DNA of 7,105 bases from the NCBI RefSeq assembly GCF_000613305.1, contig NZ_BAIO01000098.1, forward strand, positions 1 to 7,105. Direction: 5' to 3'. The position numbers and the translations under genes were made by a program. Origin of the DNA: Komagataeibacter kakiaceti JCM 25156 (GTDB lineage: Bacteria > Pseudomonadota > Alphaproteobacteria > Acetobacterales > Acetobacteraceae). Shown here piece by piece: positions 1 to 6,590 of this stretch; positions within the stretch are counted from its first letter, which is position 1; each line of letters starts with the position of its first letter. The notes beneath the pieces are model-generated. The model was not told the DNA's origin. It ran no database searches and worked only from the letters and a program-made list of their open reading frames with translations.

Positions 1-19
1 CGGCACGGCCCTGTCCTGA

Positions 20-724
20 TCAGCGGCGCACGAACGTCCAGTACAGCGGTTGCCGCCCGGCCTTCAGCGCCTTGGCCTCGTAACGGGTGGGCGGCCAGCC
101 TTCGGGGCGGATACGCGCGGGCGGAGCCGTTTCGAACAGATCCTGCGCGCCCATCACTTCCTCCACCCATGCCTGATAGGTCGGGTCGTCGCTCGCCACG
201 CGCCAGATGGCCCCGGGGCGGAGGATACGCGCGGCCATCCTGACCGTTTCGGGGTGGATGAAGCGTCGCTTCGCATGCCGCGACTTGGGCCACGGATCGG
301 GAAACATGAGGAACATGCGGTCAATGGACGCATCGGGCAGGCGCTGCAACAGGATGCGCGCATCCTCATCCCATATCCGCAGCAGGTCGGGCACCGGGGC
401 GGTTTCCTCGCCCCCTTCGGGCACCACGCGCGACAGCAGGGAACACAGCCCGTTATCGAACACCTCGCACGCGATGTACCCCACCTCGGGGTTGGCCGCA
501 TGCTGGGCCAGTGAATGTTCACCGCCCCCGAAACCGACTTCCAGCCAGATCTCGCGTGGCGCGCGGCCAAAACCCGCCGCCGGGTCCGCGATGGCGGATT
601 GCGCAAAACGCAGCCGTGGCAGTGTCTGGTCCAGAAGCCGCTGCTGGCGCGCGCGCAGCGGATGGCCGCGCTGCCGCCCGTAAAGCCGGTCTGGAGATGC
701 CTTTACATCCACGGAGGCCGTCAT
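20..724 (-). CDS. trmB: tRNA (guanine-N7-)-methyltransferase
   Basis: TrmB transfers a methyl group from SAM to N7 of guanine 46 in the variable loop of many tRNAs, in the cytosol. The 234-residue protein has the usual length and motifs of the family: LYGRQRGHPLR near residues 14-24, the SAM-binding glycine motif EVGFGGGEH at 62-70, the acidic segment ACEVFDNG at 85-92, the hallmark FPDPWPKSRHAKRR at 141-154, and TRYEAKAL at 213-220. The frame stays open upstream to an ATG at 835, but residues before 724 look unlike TrmB, so the ATG at 724-722 is chosen. Its ribosome site is mediocre: AGGA at 739-736 lies 11 bases away. metK lies 199 bp upstream on the same strand and makes the SAM that TrmB consumes. 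metK-trmB adjacency is common in alphaproteobacteria, so co-transcription is plausible. The stop TGA is at 22-20, with only 19 bases of window beyond it. Confidence 0.95.
   Translation of the reverse strand: MTASVDVKASPDRLYGRQRGHPLRARQQRLLDQTLPRLRFAQSAIADPAAGFGRAPREIWLEVGFGGGEHSLAQHAANPEVGYIACEVFDNGLCSLLSRVVPEGGEETAPVPDLLRIWDEDARILLQRLPDASIDRMFLMFPDPWPKSRHAKRRFIHPETVRMAARILRPGAIWRVASDDPTYQAWVEEVMGAQDLFETAPPARIRPEGWPPTRYEAKALKAGRQPLYWTFVRR
713..717 (+). promoter_or_regulatory. ribosome binding site of the 44-aa frame
   Basis: GGAGG stands 7 bases before the ATG at 725, close to ideal strength and spacing. It lies inside the first codons of trmB on the opposite strand, so it may be a coincidence of that coding sequence. 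Confidence 0.4.
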
Positions 725-859
725 ATGTCCGAAAATCCTGCTCCTGCTGCCATGGCGGACAGCCCGCATGGCATGATTACCCCTGCCGGGGCCATGATGG
801 AACGCAACGGGGGCCGCCGCGACCAGCTTTTGCAAGCAGTCATGGCAGGCCCCCGATAG
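725..859 (+). CDS. candidate small protein, 44 aa, divergent from trmB
   Basis: This is an unrecognised short plus-strand reading frame. It starts MSENPAPAAMADSPHGMITP and ends in VMAGPR with TAG at 857-859. In its favour, a strong GGAGG ribosome site (713-717) lies 7 bases before the ATG, and two perfect hairpins with a TTTAT tail follow the stop. By hand count about two thirds of third codon positions are G or C, which is intermediate for this genome. The peptide is Ala/Met/Pro/Gly-rich at first and more basic and helical later (ERNGGRRDQLLQAV). It has no signal peptide, membrane segment or cysteines. Its ATG abuts the trmB start within the palindrome CATATG (722-727). Against it: no clear promoter is visible, any promoter would lie inside the trmB coding region, and in GC-rich DNA chance open frames are common. 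No function is proposed. Confidence 0.35.
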   Translation: MSENPAPAAMADSPHGMITPAGAMMERNGGRRDQLLQAVMAGPR

Positions 860-860
860 C

Positions 861-880
861 TCCGGCCCACAGGGGCCGGA
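861..880. repeat. perfect 8-bp stem-loop in the metK-trmB gap
   Basis: TCCGGCCC (861-868) and GGGCCGGA (873-880) pair perfectly around the four-base loop ACAG. On the minus strand it is the second hairpin after the metK stop; on the plus strand it begins one base after the stop of the 44-aa frame. No T-run follows it on either strand, so alone it is not a typical intrinsic terminator. It could stabilise a transcript 3' end. Confidence 0.6.
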
Positions 881-882
881 TC

Positions 883-910
883 GGGCGGGAAAATGATTCC
901 CCGCCCTTTA
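883..910 (+). terminator. putative intrinsic terminator, plus direction
   Basis: GGGCGGG (883-889) pairs with CCCGCCC (900-906) around a ten-base A/T-rich loop and is followed by TTTA (907-910) on the plus strand. The 7-bp stem is strong but the T-tract is short. On the minus strand the same hairpin begins 18 bases beyond the metK stop codon but is followed by GATCCGG rather than T residues. It therefore fits plus-strand termination better, though it may also slow minus-strand polymerase after metK. Confidence 0.45.
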
Positions 911-923
911 TCCCGATATGATC

Positions 924-2111
924 CTAGCGGTTGAAGGCGCCACGCAGGGCATCGACCAGATCGGTCTGCTCCCACGTGAAATCGTCCTTCGCCGCATCCG
1001 GCGTACGGCCAAAGTGGCCATAGGCGGAGGTCTGGGTATAGATCGGACGGTTCATGCGCAGGTGCTTGCGGATGCCACGGGGGGAAAGATCCATGACCTC
1101 ACGCAGCACGCGGCCCAGCTTCGCCTCGTCCACGTCCTTGCCCGTGCCGTCAAGGTCAACATAGACCGACAGCGGATGGGACACGCCAATGGCGTAGGAG
1201 ATCTGCAGCGTGCAGCGGTCCGCCAGACCGGCGGCCACGACGTTCTTGGCCAGGTAGCGGCAGGCATAGGCAGCCGAACGGTCAACCTTCGTCGGATCCT
1301 TGCCGGAGAACGCGCCGCCGCCATGCGGGGCCGCGCCGCCGTAGGTGTCTACGATGATCTTGCGCCCCGTCAGGCCGCAGTCACCATCCGGGCCACCGAT
1401 CACGAACACGCCGGTCGGGTTGACGTAGAATTCTTCTTCCGGGCACATCCAGCCCTGCGGCAGGACATCACGCACGATGCTGCCCAGTTCCTCACGGATG
1501 GTCGCCTGGCTGGCGCCTTCGACATGCTGGGTGGAAATCACGACCGAGGTGGCGCCGACGGGCTTGCCATCGACATAACGCAGGGTGACCTGGCTTTTCG
1601 CATCCGGCTGGAGGGCCGCGGCGCGCGGATCGCCCGCCTTGCGCAGGTCACGCACGCGATGGAGGATTTCATGCGCGTAAAACAGCGGCGCGGGCATCAG
1701 GCTTTCGGTCTCACGCGTGGCGAAACCGAACATGATGCCCTGGTCGCCGGCGCCTTCGTCCTTCTCACCCGCGCTGTCCACGCCCACCGCGATATCGGCG
1801 GACTGCGCGTGCAGGTAATATTCGACTTCCGCGTTGCGCCATGAGAAACCGGCCTGATCGTAGCCGATGTCCTTTACCGCGTCGCGCGCGCCCTGGATCA
1901 GCAGCTCCGGCGTGACGGAGGAGGGGCCACGCACCTCACCGGCCAGAATGATCCGATTGGTGGTGACCATCGTTTCACACGCAACGCGCGATTCACCATC
2001 CGCCGCCAGAAATGCGTCAAGAACGGTATCACTGATCCGGTCGGCGACCTTGTCAGGATGCCCTTCGGATACTGATTCCGATGTGAACAGAAAATCGCCT
2101 TTATTACGCAT
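924..2111 (-). CDS. metK: S-adenosylmethionine synthetase
   Basis: MetK (methionine adenosyltransferase) condenses ATP and methionine into S-adenosylmethionine, the cell's main methyl donor, releasing phosphate and pyrophosphate in the cytosol. The 395-residue protein has the normal family length. The N-terminal [13 protein letters not shown] (residues 9-21) carries the catalytic histidine H18. Signature one, GAGDQG, is at 120-125 and the phosphate-binding signature two, GGGAFSGKD, at 264-272. D272, K271 and the following DPTKVDRS are all present, so the enzyme looks active. The ATG at 2111-2109 is supported by AGGA at 2120-2117, 5 bases away. The gene lies 146 bp after dapB and has its own likely promoter and structured leader. 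trmB, a SAM user, follows it. The stop codon is TAG. Confidence 0.97.
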   Translation of the reverse strand: MRNKGDFLFTSESVSEGHPDKVADRISDTVLDAFLAADGESRVACETMVTTNRIILAGEVRGPSSVTPELLIQGARDAVKDIGYDQAGFSWRNAEVEYYLHAQSADIAVGVDSAGEKDEGAGDQGIMFGFATRETESLMPAPLFYAHEILHRVRDLRKAGDPRAAALQPDAKSQVTLRYVDGKPVGATSVVISTQHVEGASQATIREELGSIVRDVLPQGWMCPEEEFYVNPTGVFVIGGPDGDCGLTGRKIIVDTYGGAAPHGGGAFSGKDPTKVDRSAAYACRYLAKNVVAAGLADRCTLQISYAIGVSHPLSVYVDLDGTGKDVDEAKLGRVLREVMDLSPRGIRKHLRMNRPIYTQTSAYGHFGRTPDAAKDDFTWEQTDLVDALRGAFNR

Positions 2112-2136
2112 GATGGTCCTGTCTGCCTCGTGTAGA

Positions 2137-2170
2137 GTAGGATAAGCAACGCCGATGGAGCCTGACCTAC
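2137..2170 (-). promoter_or_regulatory. metK leader hairpin, possible regulatory RNA
   Basis: Read on the minus strand, GTAGG (2170-2166) pairs with CCTAC (2141-2137), and inside it AGGC (2163-2160) can pair with GCTT (2147-2144, one G-U), leaving a 12-base loop. The loop segment TGCTT (2148-2144) can instead pair with AGGCA (2128-2124), four bases upstream of the metK ribosome site AGGA (2120-2117). That would form a pseudoknot. The conserved bases of SAM-II (TGATTT, TTGCA, GCTAAA) and of the short SAM/SAH class are not present, so no known riboswitch class is assigned. The position next to a SAM synthetase start is suggestive only. Confidence 0.35.
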
Positions 2171-2179
2171 GATCGCATG

Positions 2180-2208
2180 CGTTTGGCGGAAACGGAAACC
2201 AGCGTCAA
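2180..2208 (-). promoter_or_regulatory. putative metK promoter
   Basis: On the minus strand CTTGACG gives a near-consensus -35 box (TTGACG, 2208-2203). At 17-bp spacing the -10 region would be CAAACG (2185-2180), a poor match to TATAAT. Alphaproteobacterial vegetative promoters commonly keep a strong TTGAC while the -10 is loose. Transcription would start around 2173, giving a leader of about 60 bases that begins at the hairpin described for 2137-2170. No intrinsic terminator is seen between the dapB stop and this site. Confidence 0.45.
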
Positions 2209-2257
2209 GCCATTTCCATGGATACCACCATCCCGCCTTACATATGGGTGCGCCGGT

Positions 2258-3052
2258 TCACCCGGTGACGGGATCAAGCCCCAGCACGTTATCCATGGTG
2301 TAGAGGCCCGCCGCGCGCCCGCGCAGCCATCCGGCCGCCCGCACCGCGCCGGTCGCATAGACCCTGCGGTCAAACGAACGGTGGGTCAGGATGATCTGTT
2401 CATGGCCGGAGGTGAAGATGACCGAATGTTCCCCCACGATCTGCCCGCCCCGCAGGGCGGCGAAGCCGATCGCGCCATCCGCGCGGGGGCCGGTATGCCC
2501 GTCCCGGCCGCTTTCCATATGGTCTTCCAGCTTTATGCCCCGCCCCTCGGCCACCGCGCGCCCCATGGCCAGCGCGGTGCCCGATGGCGCGTCCACCTTC
2601 TGCCGGTGGTGCATTTCCAGTATCTCGGCGTCATAGTCGCTGCCGGGCAGGGCCGCCCCCATCTGGCGCGCAAGCCGCGTGACCAGCGTCACCCCGGCCG
2701 AGAAATTGGCGGCCTGCACCACGGGAACCGTCCGGGCCGCCGCGTCCACCGCCTGCTGCTGCGCGGCGGACAGGCCGGTCGTGCCCAGCACCCATGCCGT
2801 GCCGGTCTCACGCATCGCACCGGCATGGTTCACAATCGTATCAGCATGGGTGAAATCAATGATCACATCGCAATTACGGGCAAGTGCCGCGATATCCGCG
2901 TAAACGGGACAATCCAGACCGGCAACGGGGCTGCCATCGCGCGTTGTGCCACCGCTGAGCACTGCGCCGGCCGCCGGCACTTCCTCGGCCAGAAGGCGAC
3001 CCACGCGCCCGTTCAGGCCCGCGATCCCGATACGCAATGGCTGCGCGTTCAT
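2258..3052 (-). CDS. dapB: 4-hydroxy-tetrahydrodipicolinate reductase
   Basis: DapB reduces 4-hydroxy-tetrahydrodipicolinate to tetrahydrodipicolinate with NAD(P)H, the second step committed to diaminopimelate and lysine synthesis. It acts in the cytosol and feeds peptidoglycan and protein synthesis. The 264-residue protein has the family's usual length. It opens with a Rossmann nucleotide-binding loop, GIAGLNGRVG (residues 9-18), followed by DFT at 66-68 and GTTG at 90-93. The catalytic and substrate-binding signature EMHHRQKVDAPSGTA is at 146-160 (H148, H149, K152), and GFAALRGGQIVGEH is at 196-209. The ATG at 3052-3050 is preceded by GGAG (3064-3061) at 8 bases. It lies 182 bp after dnaJ on the same strand, with a strong hairpin just before its ribosome site. 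It has no functional tie to the chaperones next door. Confidence 0.97.
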   Translation of the reverse strand: MNAQPLRIGIAGLNGRVGRLLAEEVPAAGAVLSGGTTRDGSPVAGLDCPVYADIAALARNCDVIIDFTHADTIVNHAGAMRETGTAWVLGTTGLSAAQQQAVDAAARTVPVVQAANFSAGVTLVTRLARQMGAALPGSDYDAEILEMHHRQKVDAPSGTALAMGRAVAEGRGIKLEDHMESGRDGHTGPRADGAIGFAALRGGQIVGEHSVIFTSGHEQIILTHRSFDRRVYATGAVRAAGWLRGRAAGLYTMDNVLGLDPVTG

Positions 3053-3084
3053 TGAGCTTTCTCCACCAGTCCAGACATAGAAAT

Positions 3085-3112
3085 GGCGGCGCGACCGGGG
3101 GATCGCGCCGCC
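3085..3112 (-). terminator. perfect 10-bp hairpin: dnaJ terminator or dapB leader attenuator
   Basis: GGCGGCGCGA (3085-3094) and TCGCGCCGCC (3103-3112) form a perfect GC-rich 10-bp stem with an eight-base loop. On the minus strand it is followed by ATTTCTATGTCTGG, a weak T-rich tail. It sits between dnaJ and dapB, ending only 32 bases before the dapB ATG and 20 bases before its GGAG. There is no room for a promoter between hairpin and gene, so dapB transcription probably passes through it. Confidence 0.55.
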
Positions 3113-3135
3113 TGACTCTACTCATGGTGCGTGTT

Positions 3136-3156
3136 GGGGGGGATTCACCATGAATA
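3136..3156. promoter_or_regulatory. G7 run and ATTCA-TGAAT inverted repeat upstream of dapB
   Basis: A run of seven G residues (3136-3142) directly abuts the inverted repeat ATTCA CCA TGAAT (3143-3155). A near copy of the right part, CACCTGAATA at 3171-3180, resembles CACCATGAATA at 3146-3156, 25 bp start to start. This could be an operator in the dapB control region. No known regulator site is recognised. Confidence 0.2.
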
Positions 3157-3164
3157 GTGAGCCG

Positions 3165-3194
3165 AACCTACACCTGAATAATCGGCAATTTCAA
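3165..3194 (-). promoter_or_regulatory. weak candidate dapB promoter
   Basis: On the minus strand TTGAAA (3194-3189) is followed after 18 bases by TAGGTT (3170-3165), matching TATAAT at three of six positions. It overlaps the small hairpin after dnaJ. It is the best -35/-10 pair noticed between the dnaJ stop and the 10-bp hairpin, but it is a weak match. Confidence 0.2.
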
Positions 3195-3200
3195 CTGCCG
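3183..3200 (-). terminator. possible weak terminator after dnaJ
   Basis: On the minus strand CGGCAGT and ATTGCCG fold into a 7-bp stem (one G-U pair) around a TGAA tetraloop, 34 bases after the dnaJ stop, followed by ATTATTC. The A/T-rich tail is suggestive, but the stem is short and the T-tract is interrupted. Confidence 0.35.
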
Positions 3201-3234
3201 CTCCGTCATGCCAGCCAAGGCCAGCGGGACGGGG

Positions 3235-4368
3235 TCACAGCTTGCCTTCAAAAAAGTCTTTCACCTTGCTGAAAAATCCCGTGCTTTCAGGGCTGCCCTT
3301 GGCGTGATCCGCCGCATCGCCCTCAAATTCCTCCAGCAGTTCACGTTGCTGTTTGCTCAGGTGCCGCGGCGTTTCCACCACCACCTGGATATACATGTCA
3401 CCCCGTGCGGATGAGCGCAGGACGGAGAAGCCCTTGCCCCGCAGGCGGAACTGTTCGCCCGTCTGGGTTCCGGCCGGAATCTTCACCTTGGTGCGGGAGC
3501 CATCCACGACCGGCACCTCGATTTCCGTGCCAAGGGCGGCCTGCCCCATGCGCACCGGCACCCGGCAATAGACATTCGCGCCATCACGCTGGAAGATCGG
3601 GTGCGGCTCAACGGCGACATGCACGTACAGGTCACCCGCCGGAACGCCCTTGCCCCCCGCTTCGCCCGCGCCGGAAATGCGGATACGCGTGCCGTCCTCG
3701 ACCCCGGCGGGAATCGCGACCTCGATGCTGCGGTTCTTTTCCACCGTGCCCGTGCCCTGGCATTCCTTGCACGGATTGCGGATCAGGTGGCCCGACCCAT
3801 GGCAGGTGGGGCAGGGACGTTCGACAAAGAAGAAGCCCTGCTGCGCGCGCACCTTGCCCGCGCCGTGGCAGGACGGGCAGGTTTCAGGCTGCTGGTCCTT
3901 GTCGGCGGAGCCGGTGCCGTCACAGCTTTCGCATATGACGCGGGTGGGAACGGTGATCTTCTTTTTGACGCCGGTAAACGCCTCGGCGAAGGTGATGGTC
4001 ACCTGCACCTGAAGGTCCGCGCCCGCACGACGCCCCCCGCCGCCCCGGCGGCCGCCCATCATGTCCCCGAACATCTGTTCGAAGATGTCACCCAGGCCAC
4101 CGCCGCCAAAATCGAACCCGCCCGCGCCGGGGCCACCGCCCTCGAACGCCGCATGGCCGAAGCGATCATAGGCGGCGCGCTTCTGCTCGTCCTTCAGGAC
4201 GTCATAGGCTTCGTTGATTTCCTTGAACTTGCTTTCCGCTTCGTCATCACCCTGGTTGCGGTCGGGATGATATTTCATGGCCAGCTTGCGATACGCCCGC
4301 TTGATCTCGTCACCACTGGCATCGCGCGAAATCTCAAGAACTGCGTAATAATCTATCTTGGTGGCCAT
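3235..4368 (-). CDS. dnaJ: chaperone protein DnaJ (Hsp40, type I)
   Basis: DnaJ delivers unfolded clients to DnaK and stimulates its ATPase; it also prevents aggregation in the cytosol. The 377-residue protein is a complete type I J-protein. The J domain covers residues 5-70 with HPD at 34-36, and a Gly/Phe-rich linker lies at about 75-115. Four zinc-binding CxxCxGxG repeats begin at C146, C164, C186 and C200. The C-terminal substrate-binding and dimerisation domains include the VPAGDLYVHVAVEPHPIF region at about 242-259. The ATG at 4368-4366 is backed by AGAGGA (4379-4374) at 5 bases. The gene follows dnaK on the same strand across 192 bp that contain a strong terminator, so its expression probably comes partly from read-through. 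No clear promoter of its own was found between the terminator and the start. Confidence 0.98.
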   Translation of the reverse strand: MATKIDYYAVLEISRDASGDEIKRAYRKLAMKYHPDRNQGDDEAESKFKEINEAYDVLKDEQKRAAYDRFGHAAFEGGGPGAGGFDFGGGGLGDIFEQMFGDMMGGRRGGGGRRAGADLQVQVTITFAEAFTGVKKKITVPTRVICESCDGTGSADKDQQPETCPSCHGAGKVRAQQGFFFVERPCPTCHGSGHLIRNPCKECQGTGTVEKNRSIEVAIPAGVEDGTRIRISGAGEAGGKGVPAGDLYVHVAVEPHPIFQRDGANVYCRVPVRMGQAALGTEIEVPVVDGSRTKVKIPAGTQTGEQFRLRGKGFSVLRSSARGDMYIQVVVETPRHLSKQQRELLEEFEGDAADHAKGSPESTGFFSKVKDFFEGKL

Positions 4369-4450
4369 GTGGGTCCTCTAGCAAACGCGGCTGGCTGACA
4401 TGTCGCAGCGTGGTTCCCGCGTTCCAGATCTTGTCGTTATGCGGAATATG

Positions 4451-4482
4451 AAAAGCGCCCGTCTTCACAGAAGCACGGGCGC
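4451..4482 (-). terminator. strong intrinsic terminator between dnaK and dnaJ
   Basis: On the minus strand GCGCCCGT (4482-4475) pairs perfectly with ACGGGCGC (4462-4455). After a single bulged G, CTTC pairs with GAAG around a TGT loop, for 12 bp in all. TTTT follows at 4454-4451. This is a classic Rho-independent terminator, 78 bases after the dnaK stop and 82 bases before the dnaJ start. Confidence 0.9.
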
Positions 4483-4560
4483 ATCCTGGAGAAAGGGGGC
4501 GCGGACCAGAAGCCCGCACCCGCAATTCCGGAGCCTGTATGACGCGCGTGGCGTCGATGA

Positions 4561-6468
4561 TCAGGCTTTCTTGGAGTCGTCCACGTCCTCGAAGTCGGCG
4601 TCGACCACTTTCTCGTCCTTCGGCGCGCCGCCCGGCGCCGCACCGGCTGCCGCCTCGGCCTCACCGCCTGCCTTGTAGACGGCTTCACCAACCTTCATGG
4701 CGGCCTGCGTCAGGCGATCGGTCGCCTTCTTCAGGGCTTCGCTGTCGGCACCTTCCAGCGCCTTGCGAACTTCGGCAATCGCCTCTTCCGCTTCGGTCCT
4801 GTCAGCCGCCGGCACCTTGTCGCCCGCTTCGCTCAGGGACTTCTCGACCTGATGGGTCAGACCTTCCGCCTGGTTGCGGGCCTCGACCTGCTCCTTCTTG
4901 GCCTTGTCAGCCGTGGCGTTGGCCTCGGCGTCCTTCACCATCTTCTCGATCTCGGACTCGGACAGACCACCCGAAGCCTGGATCTTGATCTGCTGCTCCT
5001 TGCCGGTCGCCTTGTCCTTGGCCGAGACGGACACGATGCCGTTGGCGTCGATATCGAAGGTCACCTCGATCTGCGGCACGCCACGCGGCGCGGGCGCGAT
5101 GCCGGTCAGGTCGAAGTTGCCCAGCAGCTTGTTATCGGCCGCCATCTCACGTTCGCCCTGATAGACCTTGATGGTCACGGCGCTCTGGTTGTCTTCCGCC
5201 GTGGAGAAGGTCTGGCTCTTCTTGGTCGGGATGGTCGTGTTGCGGTCGATCAGGCGGGTGAACACGCCACCCAGCGTCTCGATACCCAGTGACAGCGGGG
5301 TCACGTCCAGCAGCAGCACGTCCTTCACGTCACCCTGAAGCACCGCGCCCTGCACCGCGGCGCCAATGGCCACGACTTCATCCGGGTTCACGTTGCGGGC
5401 GGGATCCTTGCCGAAGAACTGCTTGACCGCCTCGATCACCTTGGGCATGCGCGTCATGCCGCCGACGAGGATGACCTCATCGATCTCGGCCGCGGACACG
5501 GCCGCATCCTTCATCGCGGCGCGGCAGGGTTCGAGCGTGCGCTGGATCAGGTCATCCACCAGGCTTTCCAGCTTGGCGCGGGTCAGCTTCAGCACCAGAT
5601 GCTTCGGGCCGGACGCGTCCGCCGTGATGAACGGCAGGTTGATCTCGGTCTCCTTGGAGGACGAAAGCTCGATCTTCGCCTTTTCCGCCGCTTCCTTCAG
5701 GCGCTGCAGGGCCAGCTTGTCCTGACGCAGGTCGATGCCCTGGTCACGCTTGAACTCATCGGCCAGGTAGCTGATGATGCGGGCGTCAAAATCCTCACCG
5801 CCGAGGAAGGTGTCACCGTTGGTGGACTTCACCTCGATCACGCCATCGGAAATCTCGAGCACCGAGACGTCGAACGTGCCGCCACCAAGGTCATAGACCG
5901 CGATGGTGCCGCTGTTCTTCTTCTGCAGGCCATAGGCCAGCGCCGCCGCCGTCGGCTCGTTGATGATACGCAGCACTTCCAGACCGGCGATACGGCCCGC
6001 GTCCTTCGTGGCCTGACGCTGGGCGTCGTTGAAGTAGGCCGGAACGGTGATGACCGCCTGCTGGACCGTCTCGCCCAGATAGGCTTCGGCCGTTTCCTTC
6101 ATCTTGCCCAGAATGAAGGCGGAAATCTGCGCCGGGGCGTATTTCTTGCCCTGCGCCTCGACCCATGCGTCGCCGTTGTCGCCCTTTACGATTTCGTAGG
6201 GCACCAGCTCCTTGTCCTTGGCCACGGTCGGGTCATCATAACGGCGCCCGATCAGGCGCTTGACCGCATACAGCGTGTTGGACGGGTTGGTGACGGCCTG
6301 ACGCTTCGCGGCCTGACCGACCAGCATTTCGCCGCTGTCGGTAAAGGCGACCATGGACGGGGTCGTGCGCGCGCCTTCGCTGTTCTCGATAACCCGCGTC
6401 TCGTCGCCTTCACGCACGGCAACGCAGGAATTGGTCGTACCAAGGTCGATACCGATAACCTTGCTCAT
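4561..6468 (-). CDS. dnaK: molecular chaperone DnaK (Hsp70)
   Basis: DnaK binds exposed hydrophobic stretches of unfolded proteins in cycles of ATP hydrolysis. DnaJ stimulates hydrolysis and GrpE promotes ADP release. The 635-residue protein is full length. The nucleotide-binding domain holds [10 protein letters not shown] (5-14), [15 protein letters not shown] (191-205, with T198 at the catalytic threonine position) and [10 protein letters not shown] (333-342). The conserved interdomain linker [13 protein letters not shown] is at 383-395. The beta-sandwich substrate domain and helical lid follow. The tail has an Ala/Gly-rich stretch (about 600-615) and ends [13 protein letters not shown], the acidic end typical of bacterial DnaK. 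AAGGAG (6483-6478) lies 9 bases before the ATG at 6468-6466. A heat-shock promoter precedes it and a terminator follows it, so it can be a separate transcription unit. Confidence 0.99.
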   Translation of the reverse strand: MSKVIGIDLGTTNSCVAVREGDETRVIENSEGARTTPSMVAFTDSGEMLVGQAAKRQAVTNPSNTLYAVKRLIGRRYDDPTVAKDKELVPYEIVKGDNGDAWVEAQGKKYAPAQISAFILGKMKETAEAYLGETVQQAVITVPAYFNDAQRQATKDAGRIAGLEVLRIINEPTAAALAYGLQKKNSGTIAVYDLGGGTFDVSVLEISDGVIEVKSTNGDTFLGGEDFDARIISYLADEFKRDQGIDLRQDKLALQRLKEAAEKAKIELSSSKETEINLPFITADASGPKHLVLKLTRAKLESLVDDLIQRTLEPCRAAMKDAAVSAAEIDEVILVGGMTRMPKVIEAVKQFFGKDPARNVNPDEVVAIGAAVQGAVLQGDVKDVLLLDVTPLSLGIETLGGVFTRLIDRNTTIPTKKSQTFSTAEDNQSAVTIKVYQGEREMAADNKLLGNFDLTGIAPAPRGVPQIEVTFDIDANGIVSVSAKDKATGKEQQIKIQASGGLSESEIEKMVKDAEANATADKAKKEQVEARNQAEGLTHQVEKSLSEAGDKVPAADRTEAEEAIAEVRKALEGADSEALKKATDRLTQAAMKVGEAVYKAGGEAEAAAGAAPGGAPKDEKVVDADFEDVDDSKKA

Positions 6469-6492
6469 TCAGATACTCTCCTTTTCAGCGGC

Positions 6493-6519
6493 CTGTCCGG
6501 ACCCGAAGCATCGGGACAG
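6493..6519 (-). promoter_or_regulatory. hairpin in the dnaK 5' untranslated leader
   Basis: On the minus strand CTGTCC (6519-6514) can pair with GGACAG (6498-6493); alternatively TCGGG/CCCGA (6506-6502 with 6515-6511, four-base loop TGCT) pair inside an outer CTGT/ACAG. It ends 10 bases before the AAGGAG ribosome site, which stays outside the stem. No T-run follows, so it is a leader structure rather than a terminator. Confidence 0.45.
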
Positions 6520-6590
6520 ACCCTTTCTTTCATATCGTCCGGCGGCGGTGGACTGTCTGTTCCACATCCATTCCCACGCCGGTGTTATAT

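Noticed and set aside
725..835. Upstream extension of trmB to the ATG at 835, adding 37 residues
   Set aside because: The added residues do not resemble TrmB, and the internal ATG at 724 gives the usual protein length.
721..843. A 40-codon minus-strand frame whose TGA overlaps the trmB ATG (ATGA), suggesting a coupled leader peptide
   Set aside because: It has no good ribosome site and poor third-position GC, and open frames are common in GC-rich DNA. It is a weaker case than the plus-strand frame.
918..1844. Long plus-strand open frame opposite metK, and similar long frames opposite dapB and dnaJ
   Set aside because: They mirror well-recognised genes; such antisense frames are a by-product of GC-biased third codon positions.
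3114..3146. Two GANTC sites (GACTC 3114-3118, GATTC 3142-3146) as possible CcrM cell-cycle methylation sites before dapB
   Set aside because: GANTC also occurs at several other places in the window, inside genes, so two sites here are not strong evidence of control.
3150..3272. A 40-codon plus-strand frame starting ATG at 3150, antisense to the end of dnaJ
   Set aside because: The only upstream purine block is the G7 run, its second half merely mirrors dnaJ codons, and no terminator follows.
6584..6589. TATAAC as a vegetative -10 box for dnaK
   Set aside because: No TTGACA-like box lies 16-18 bp upstream; the CTTGAAA box fits the heat-shock pattern instead.
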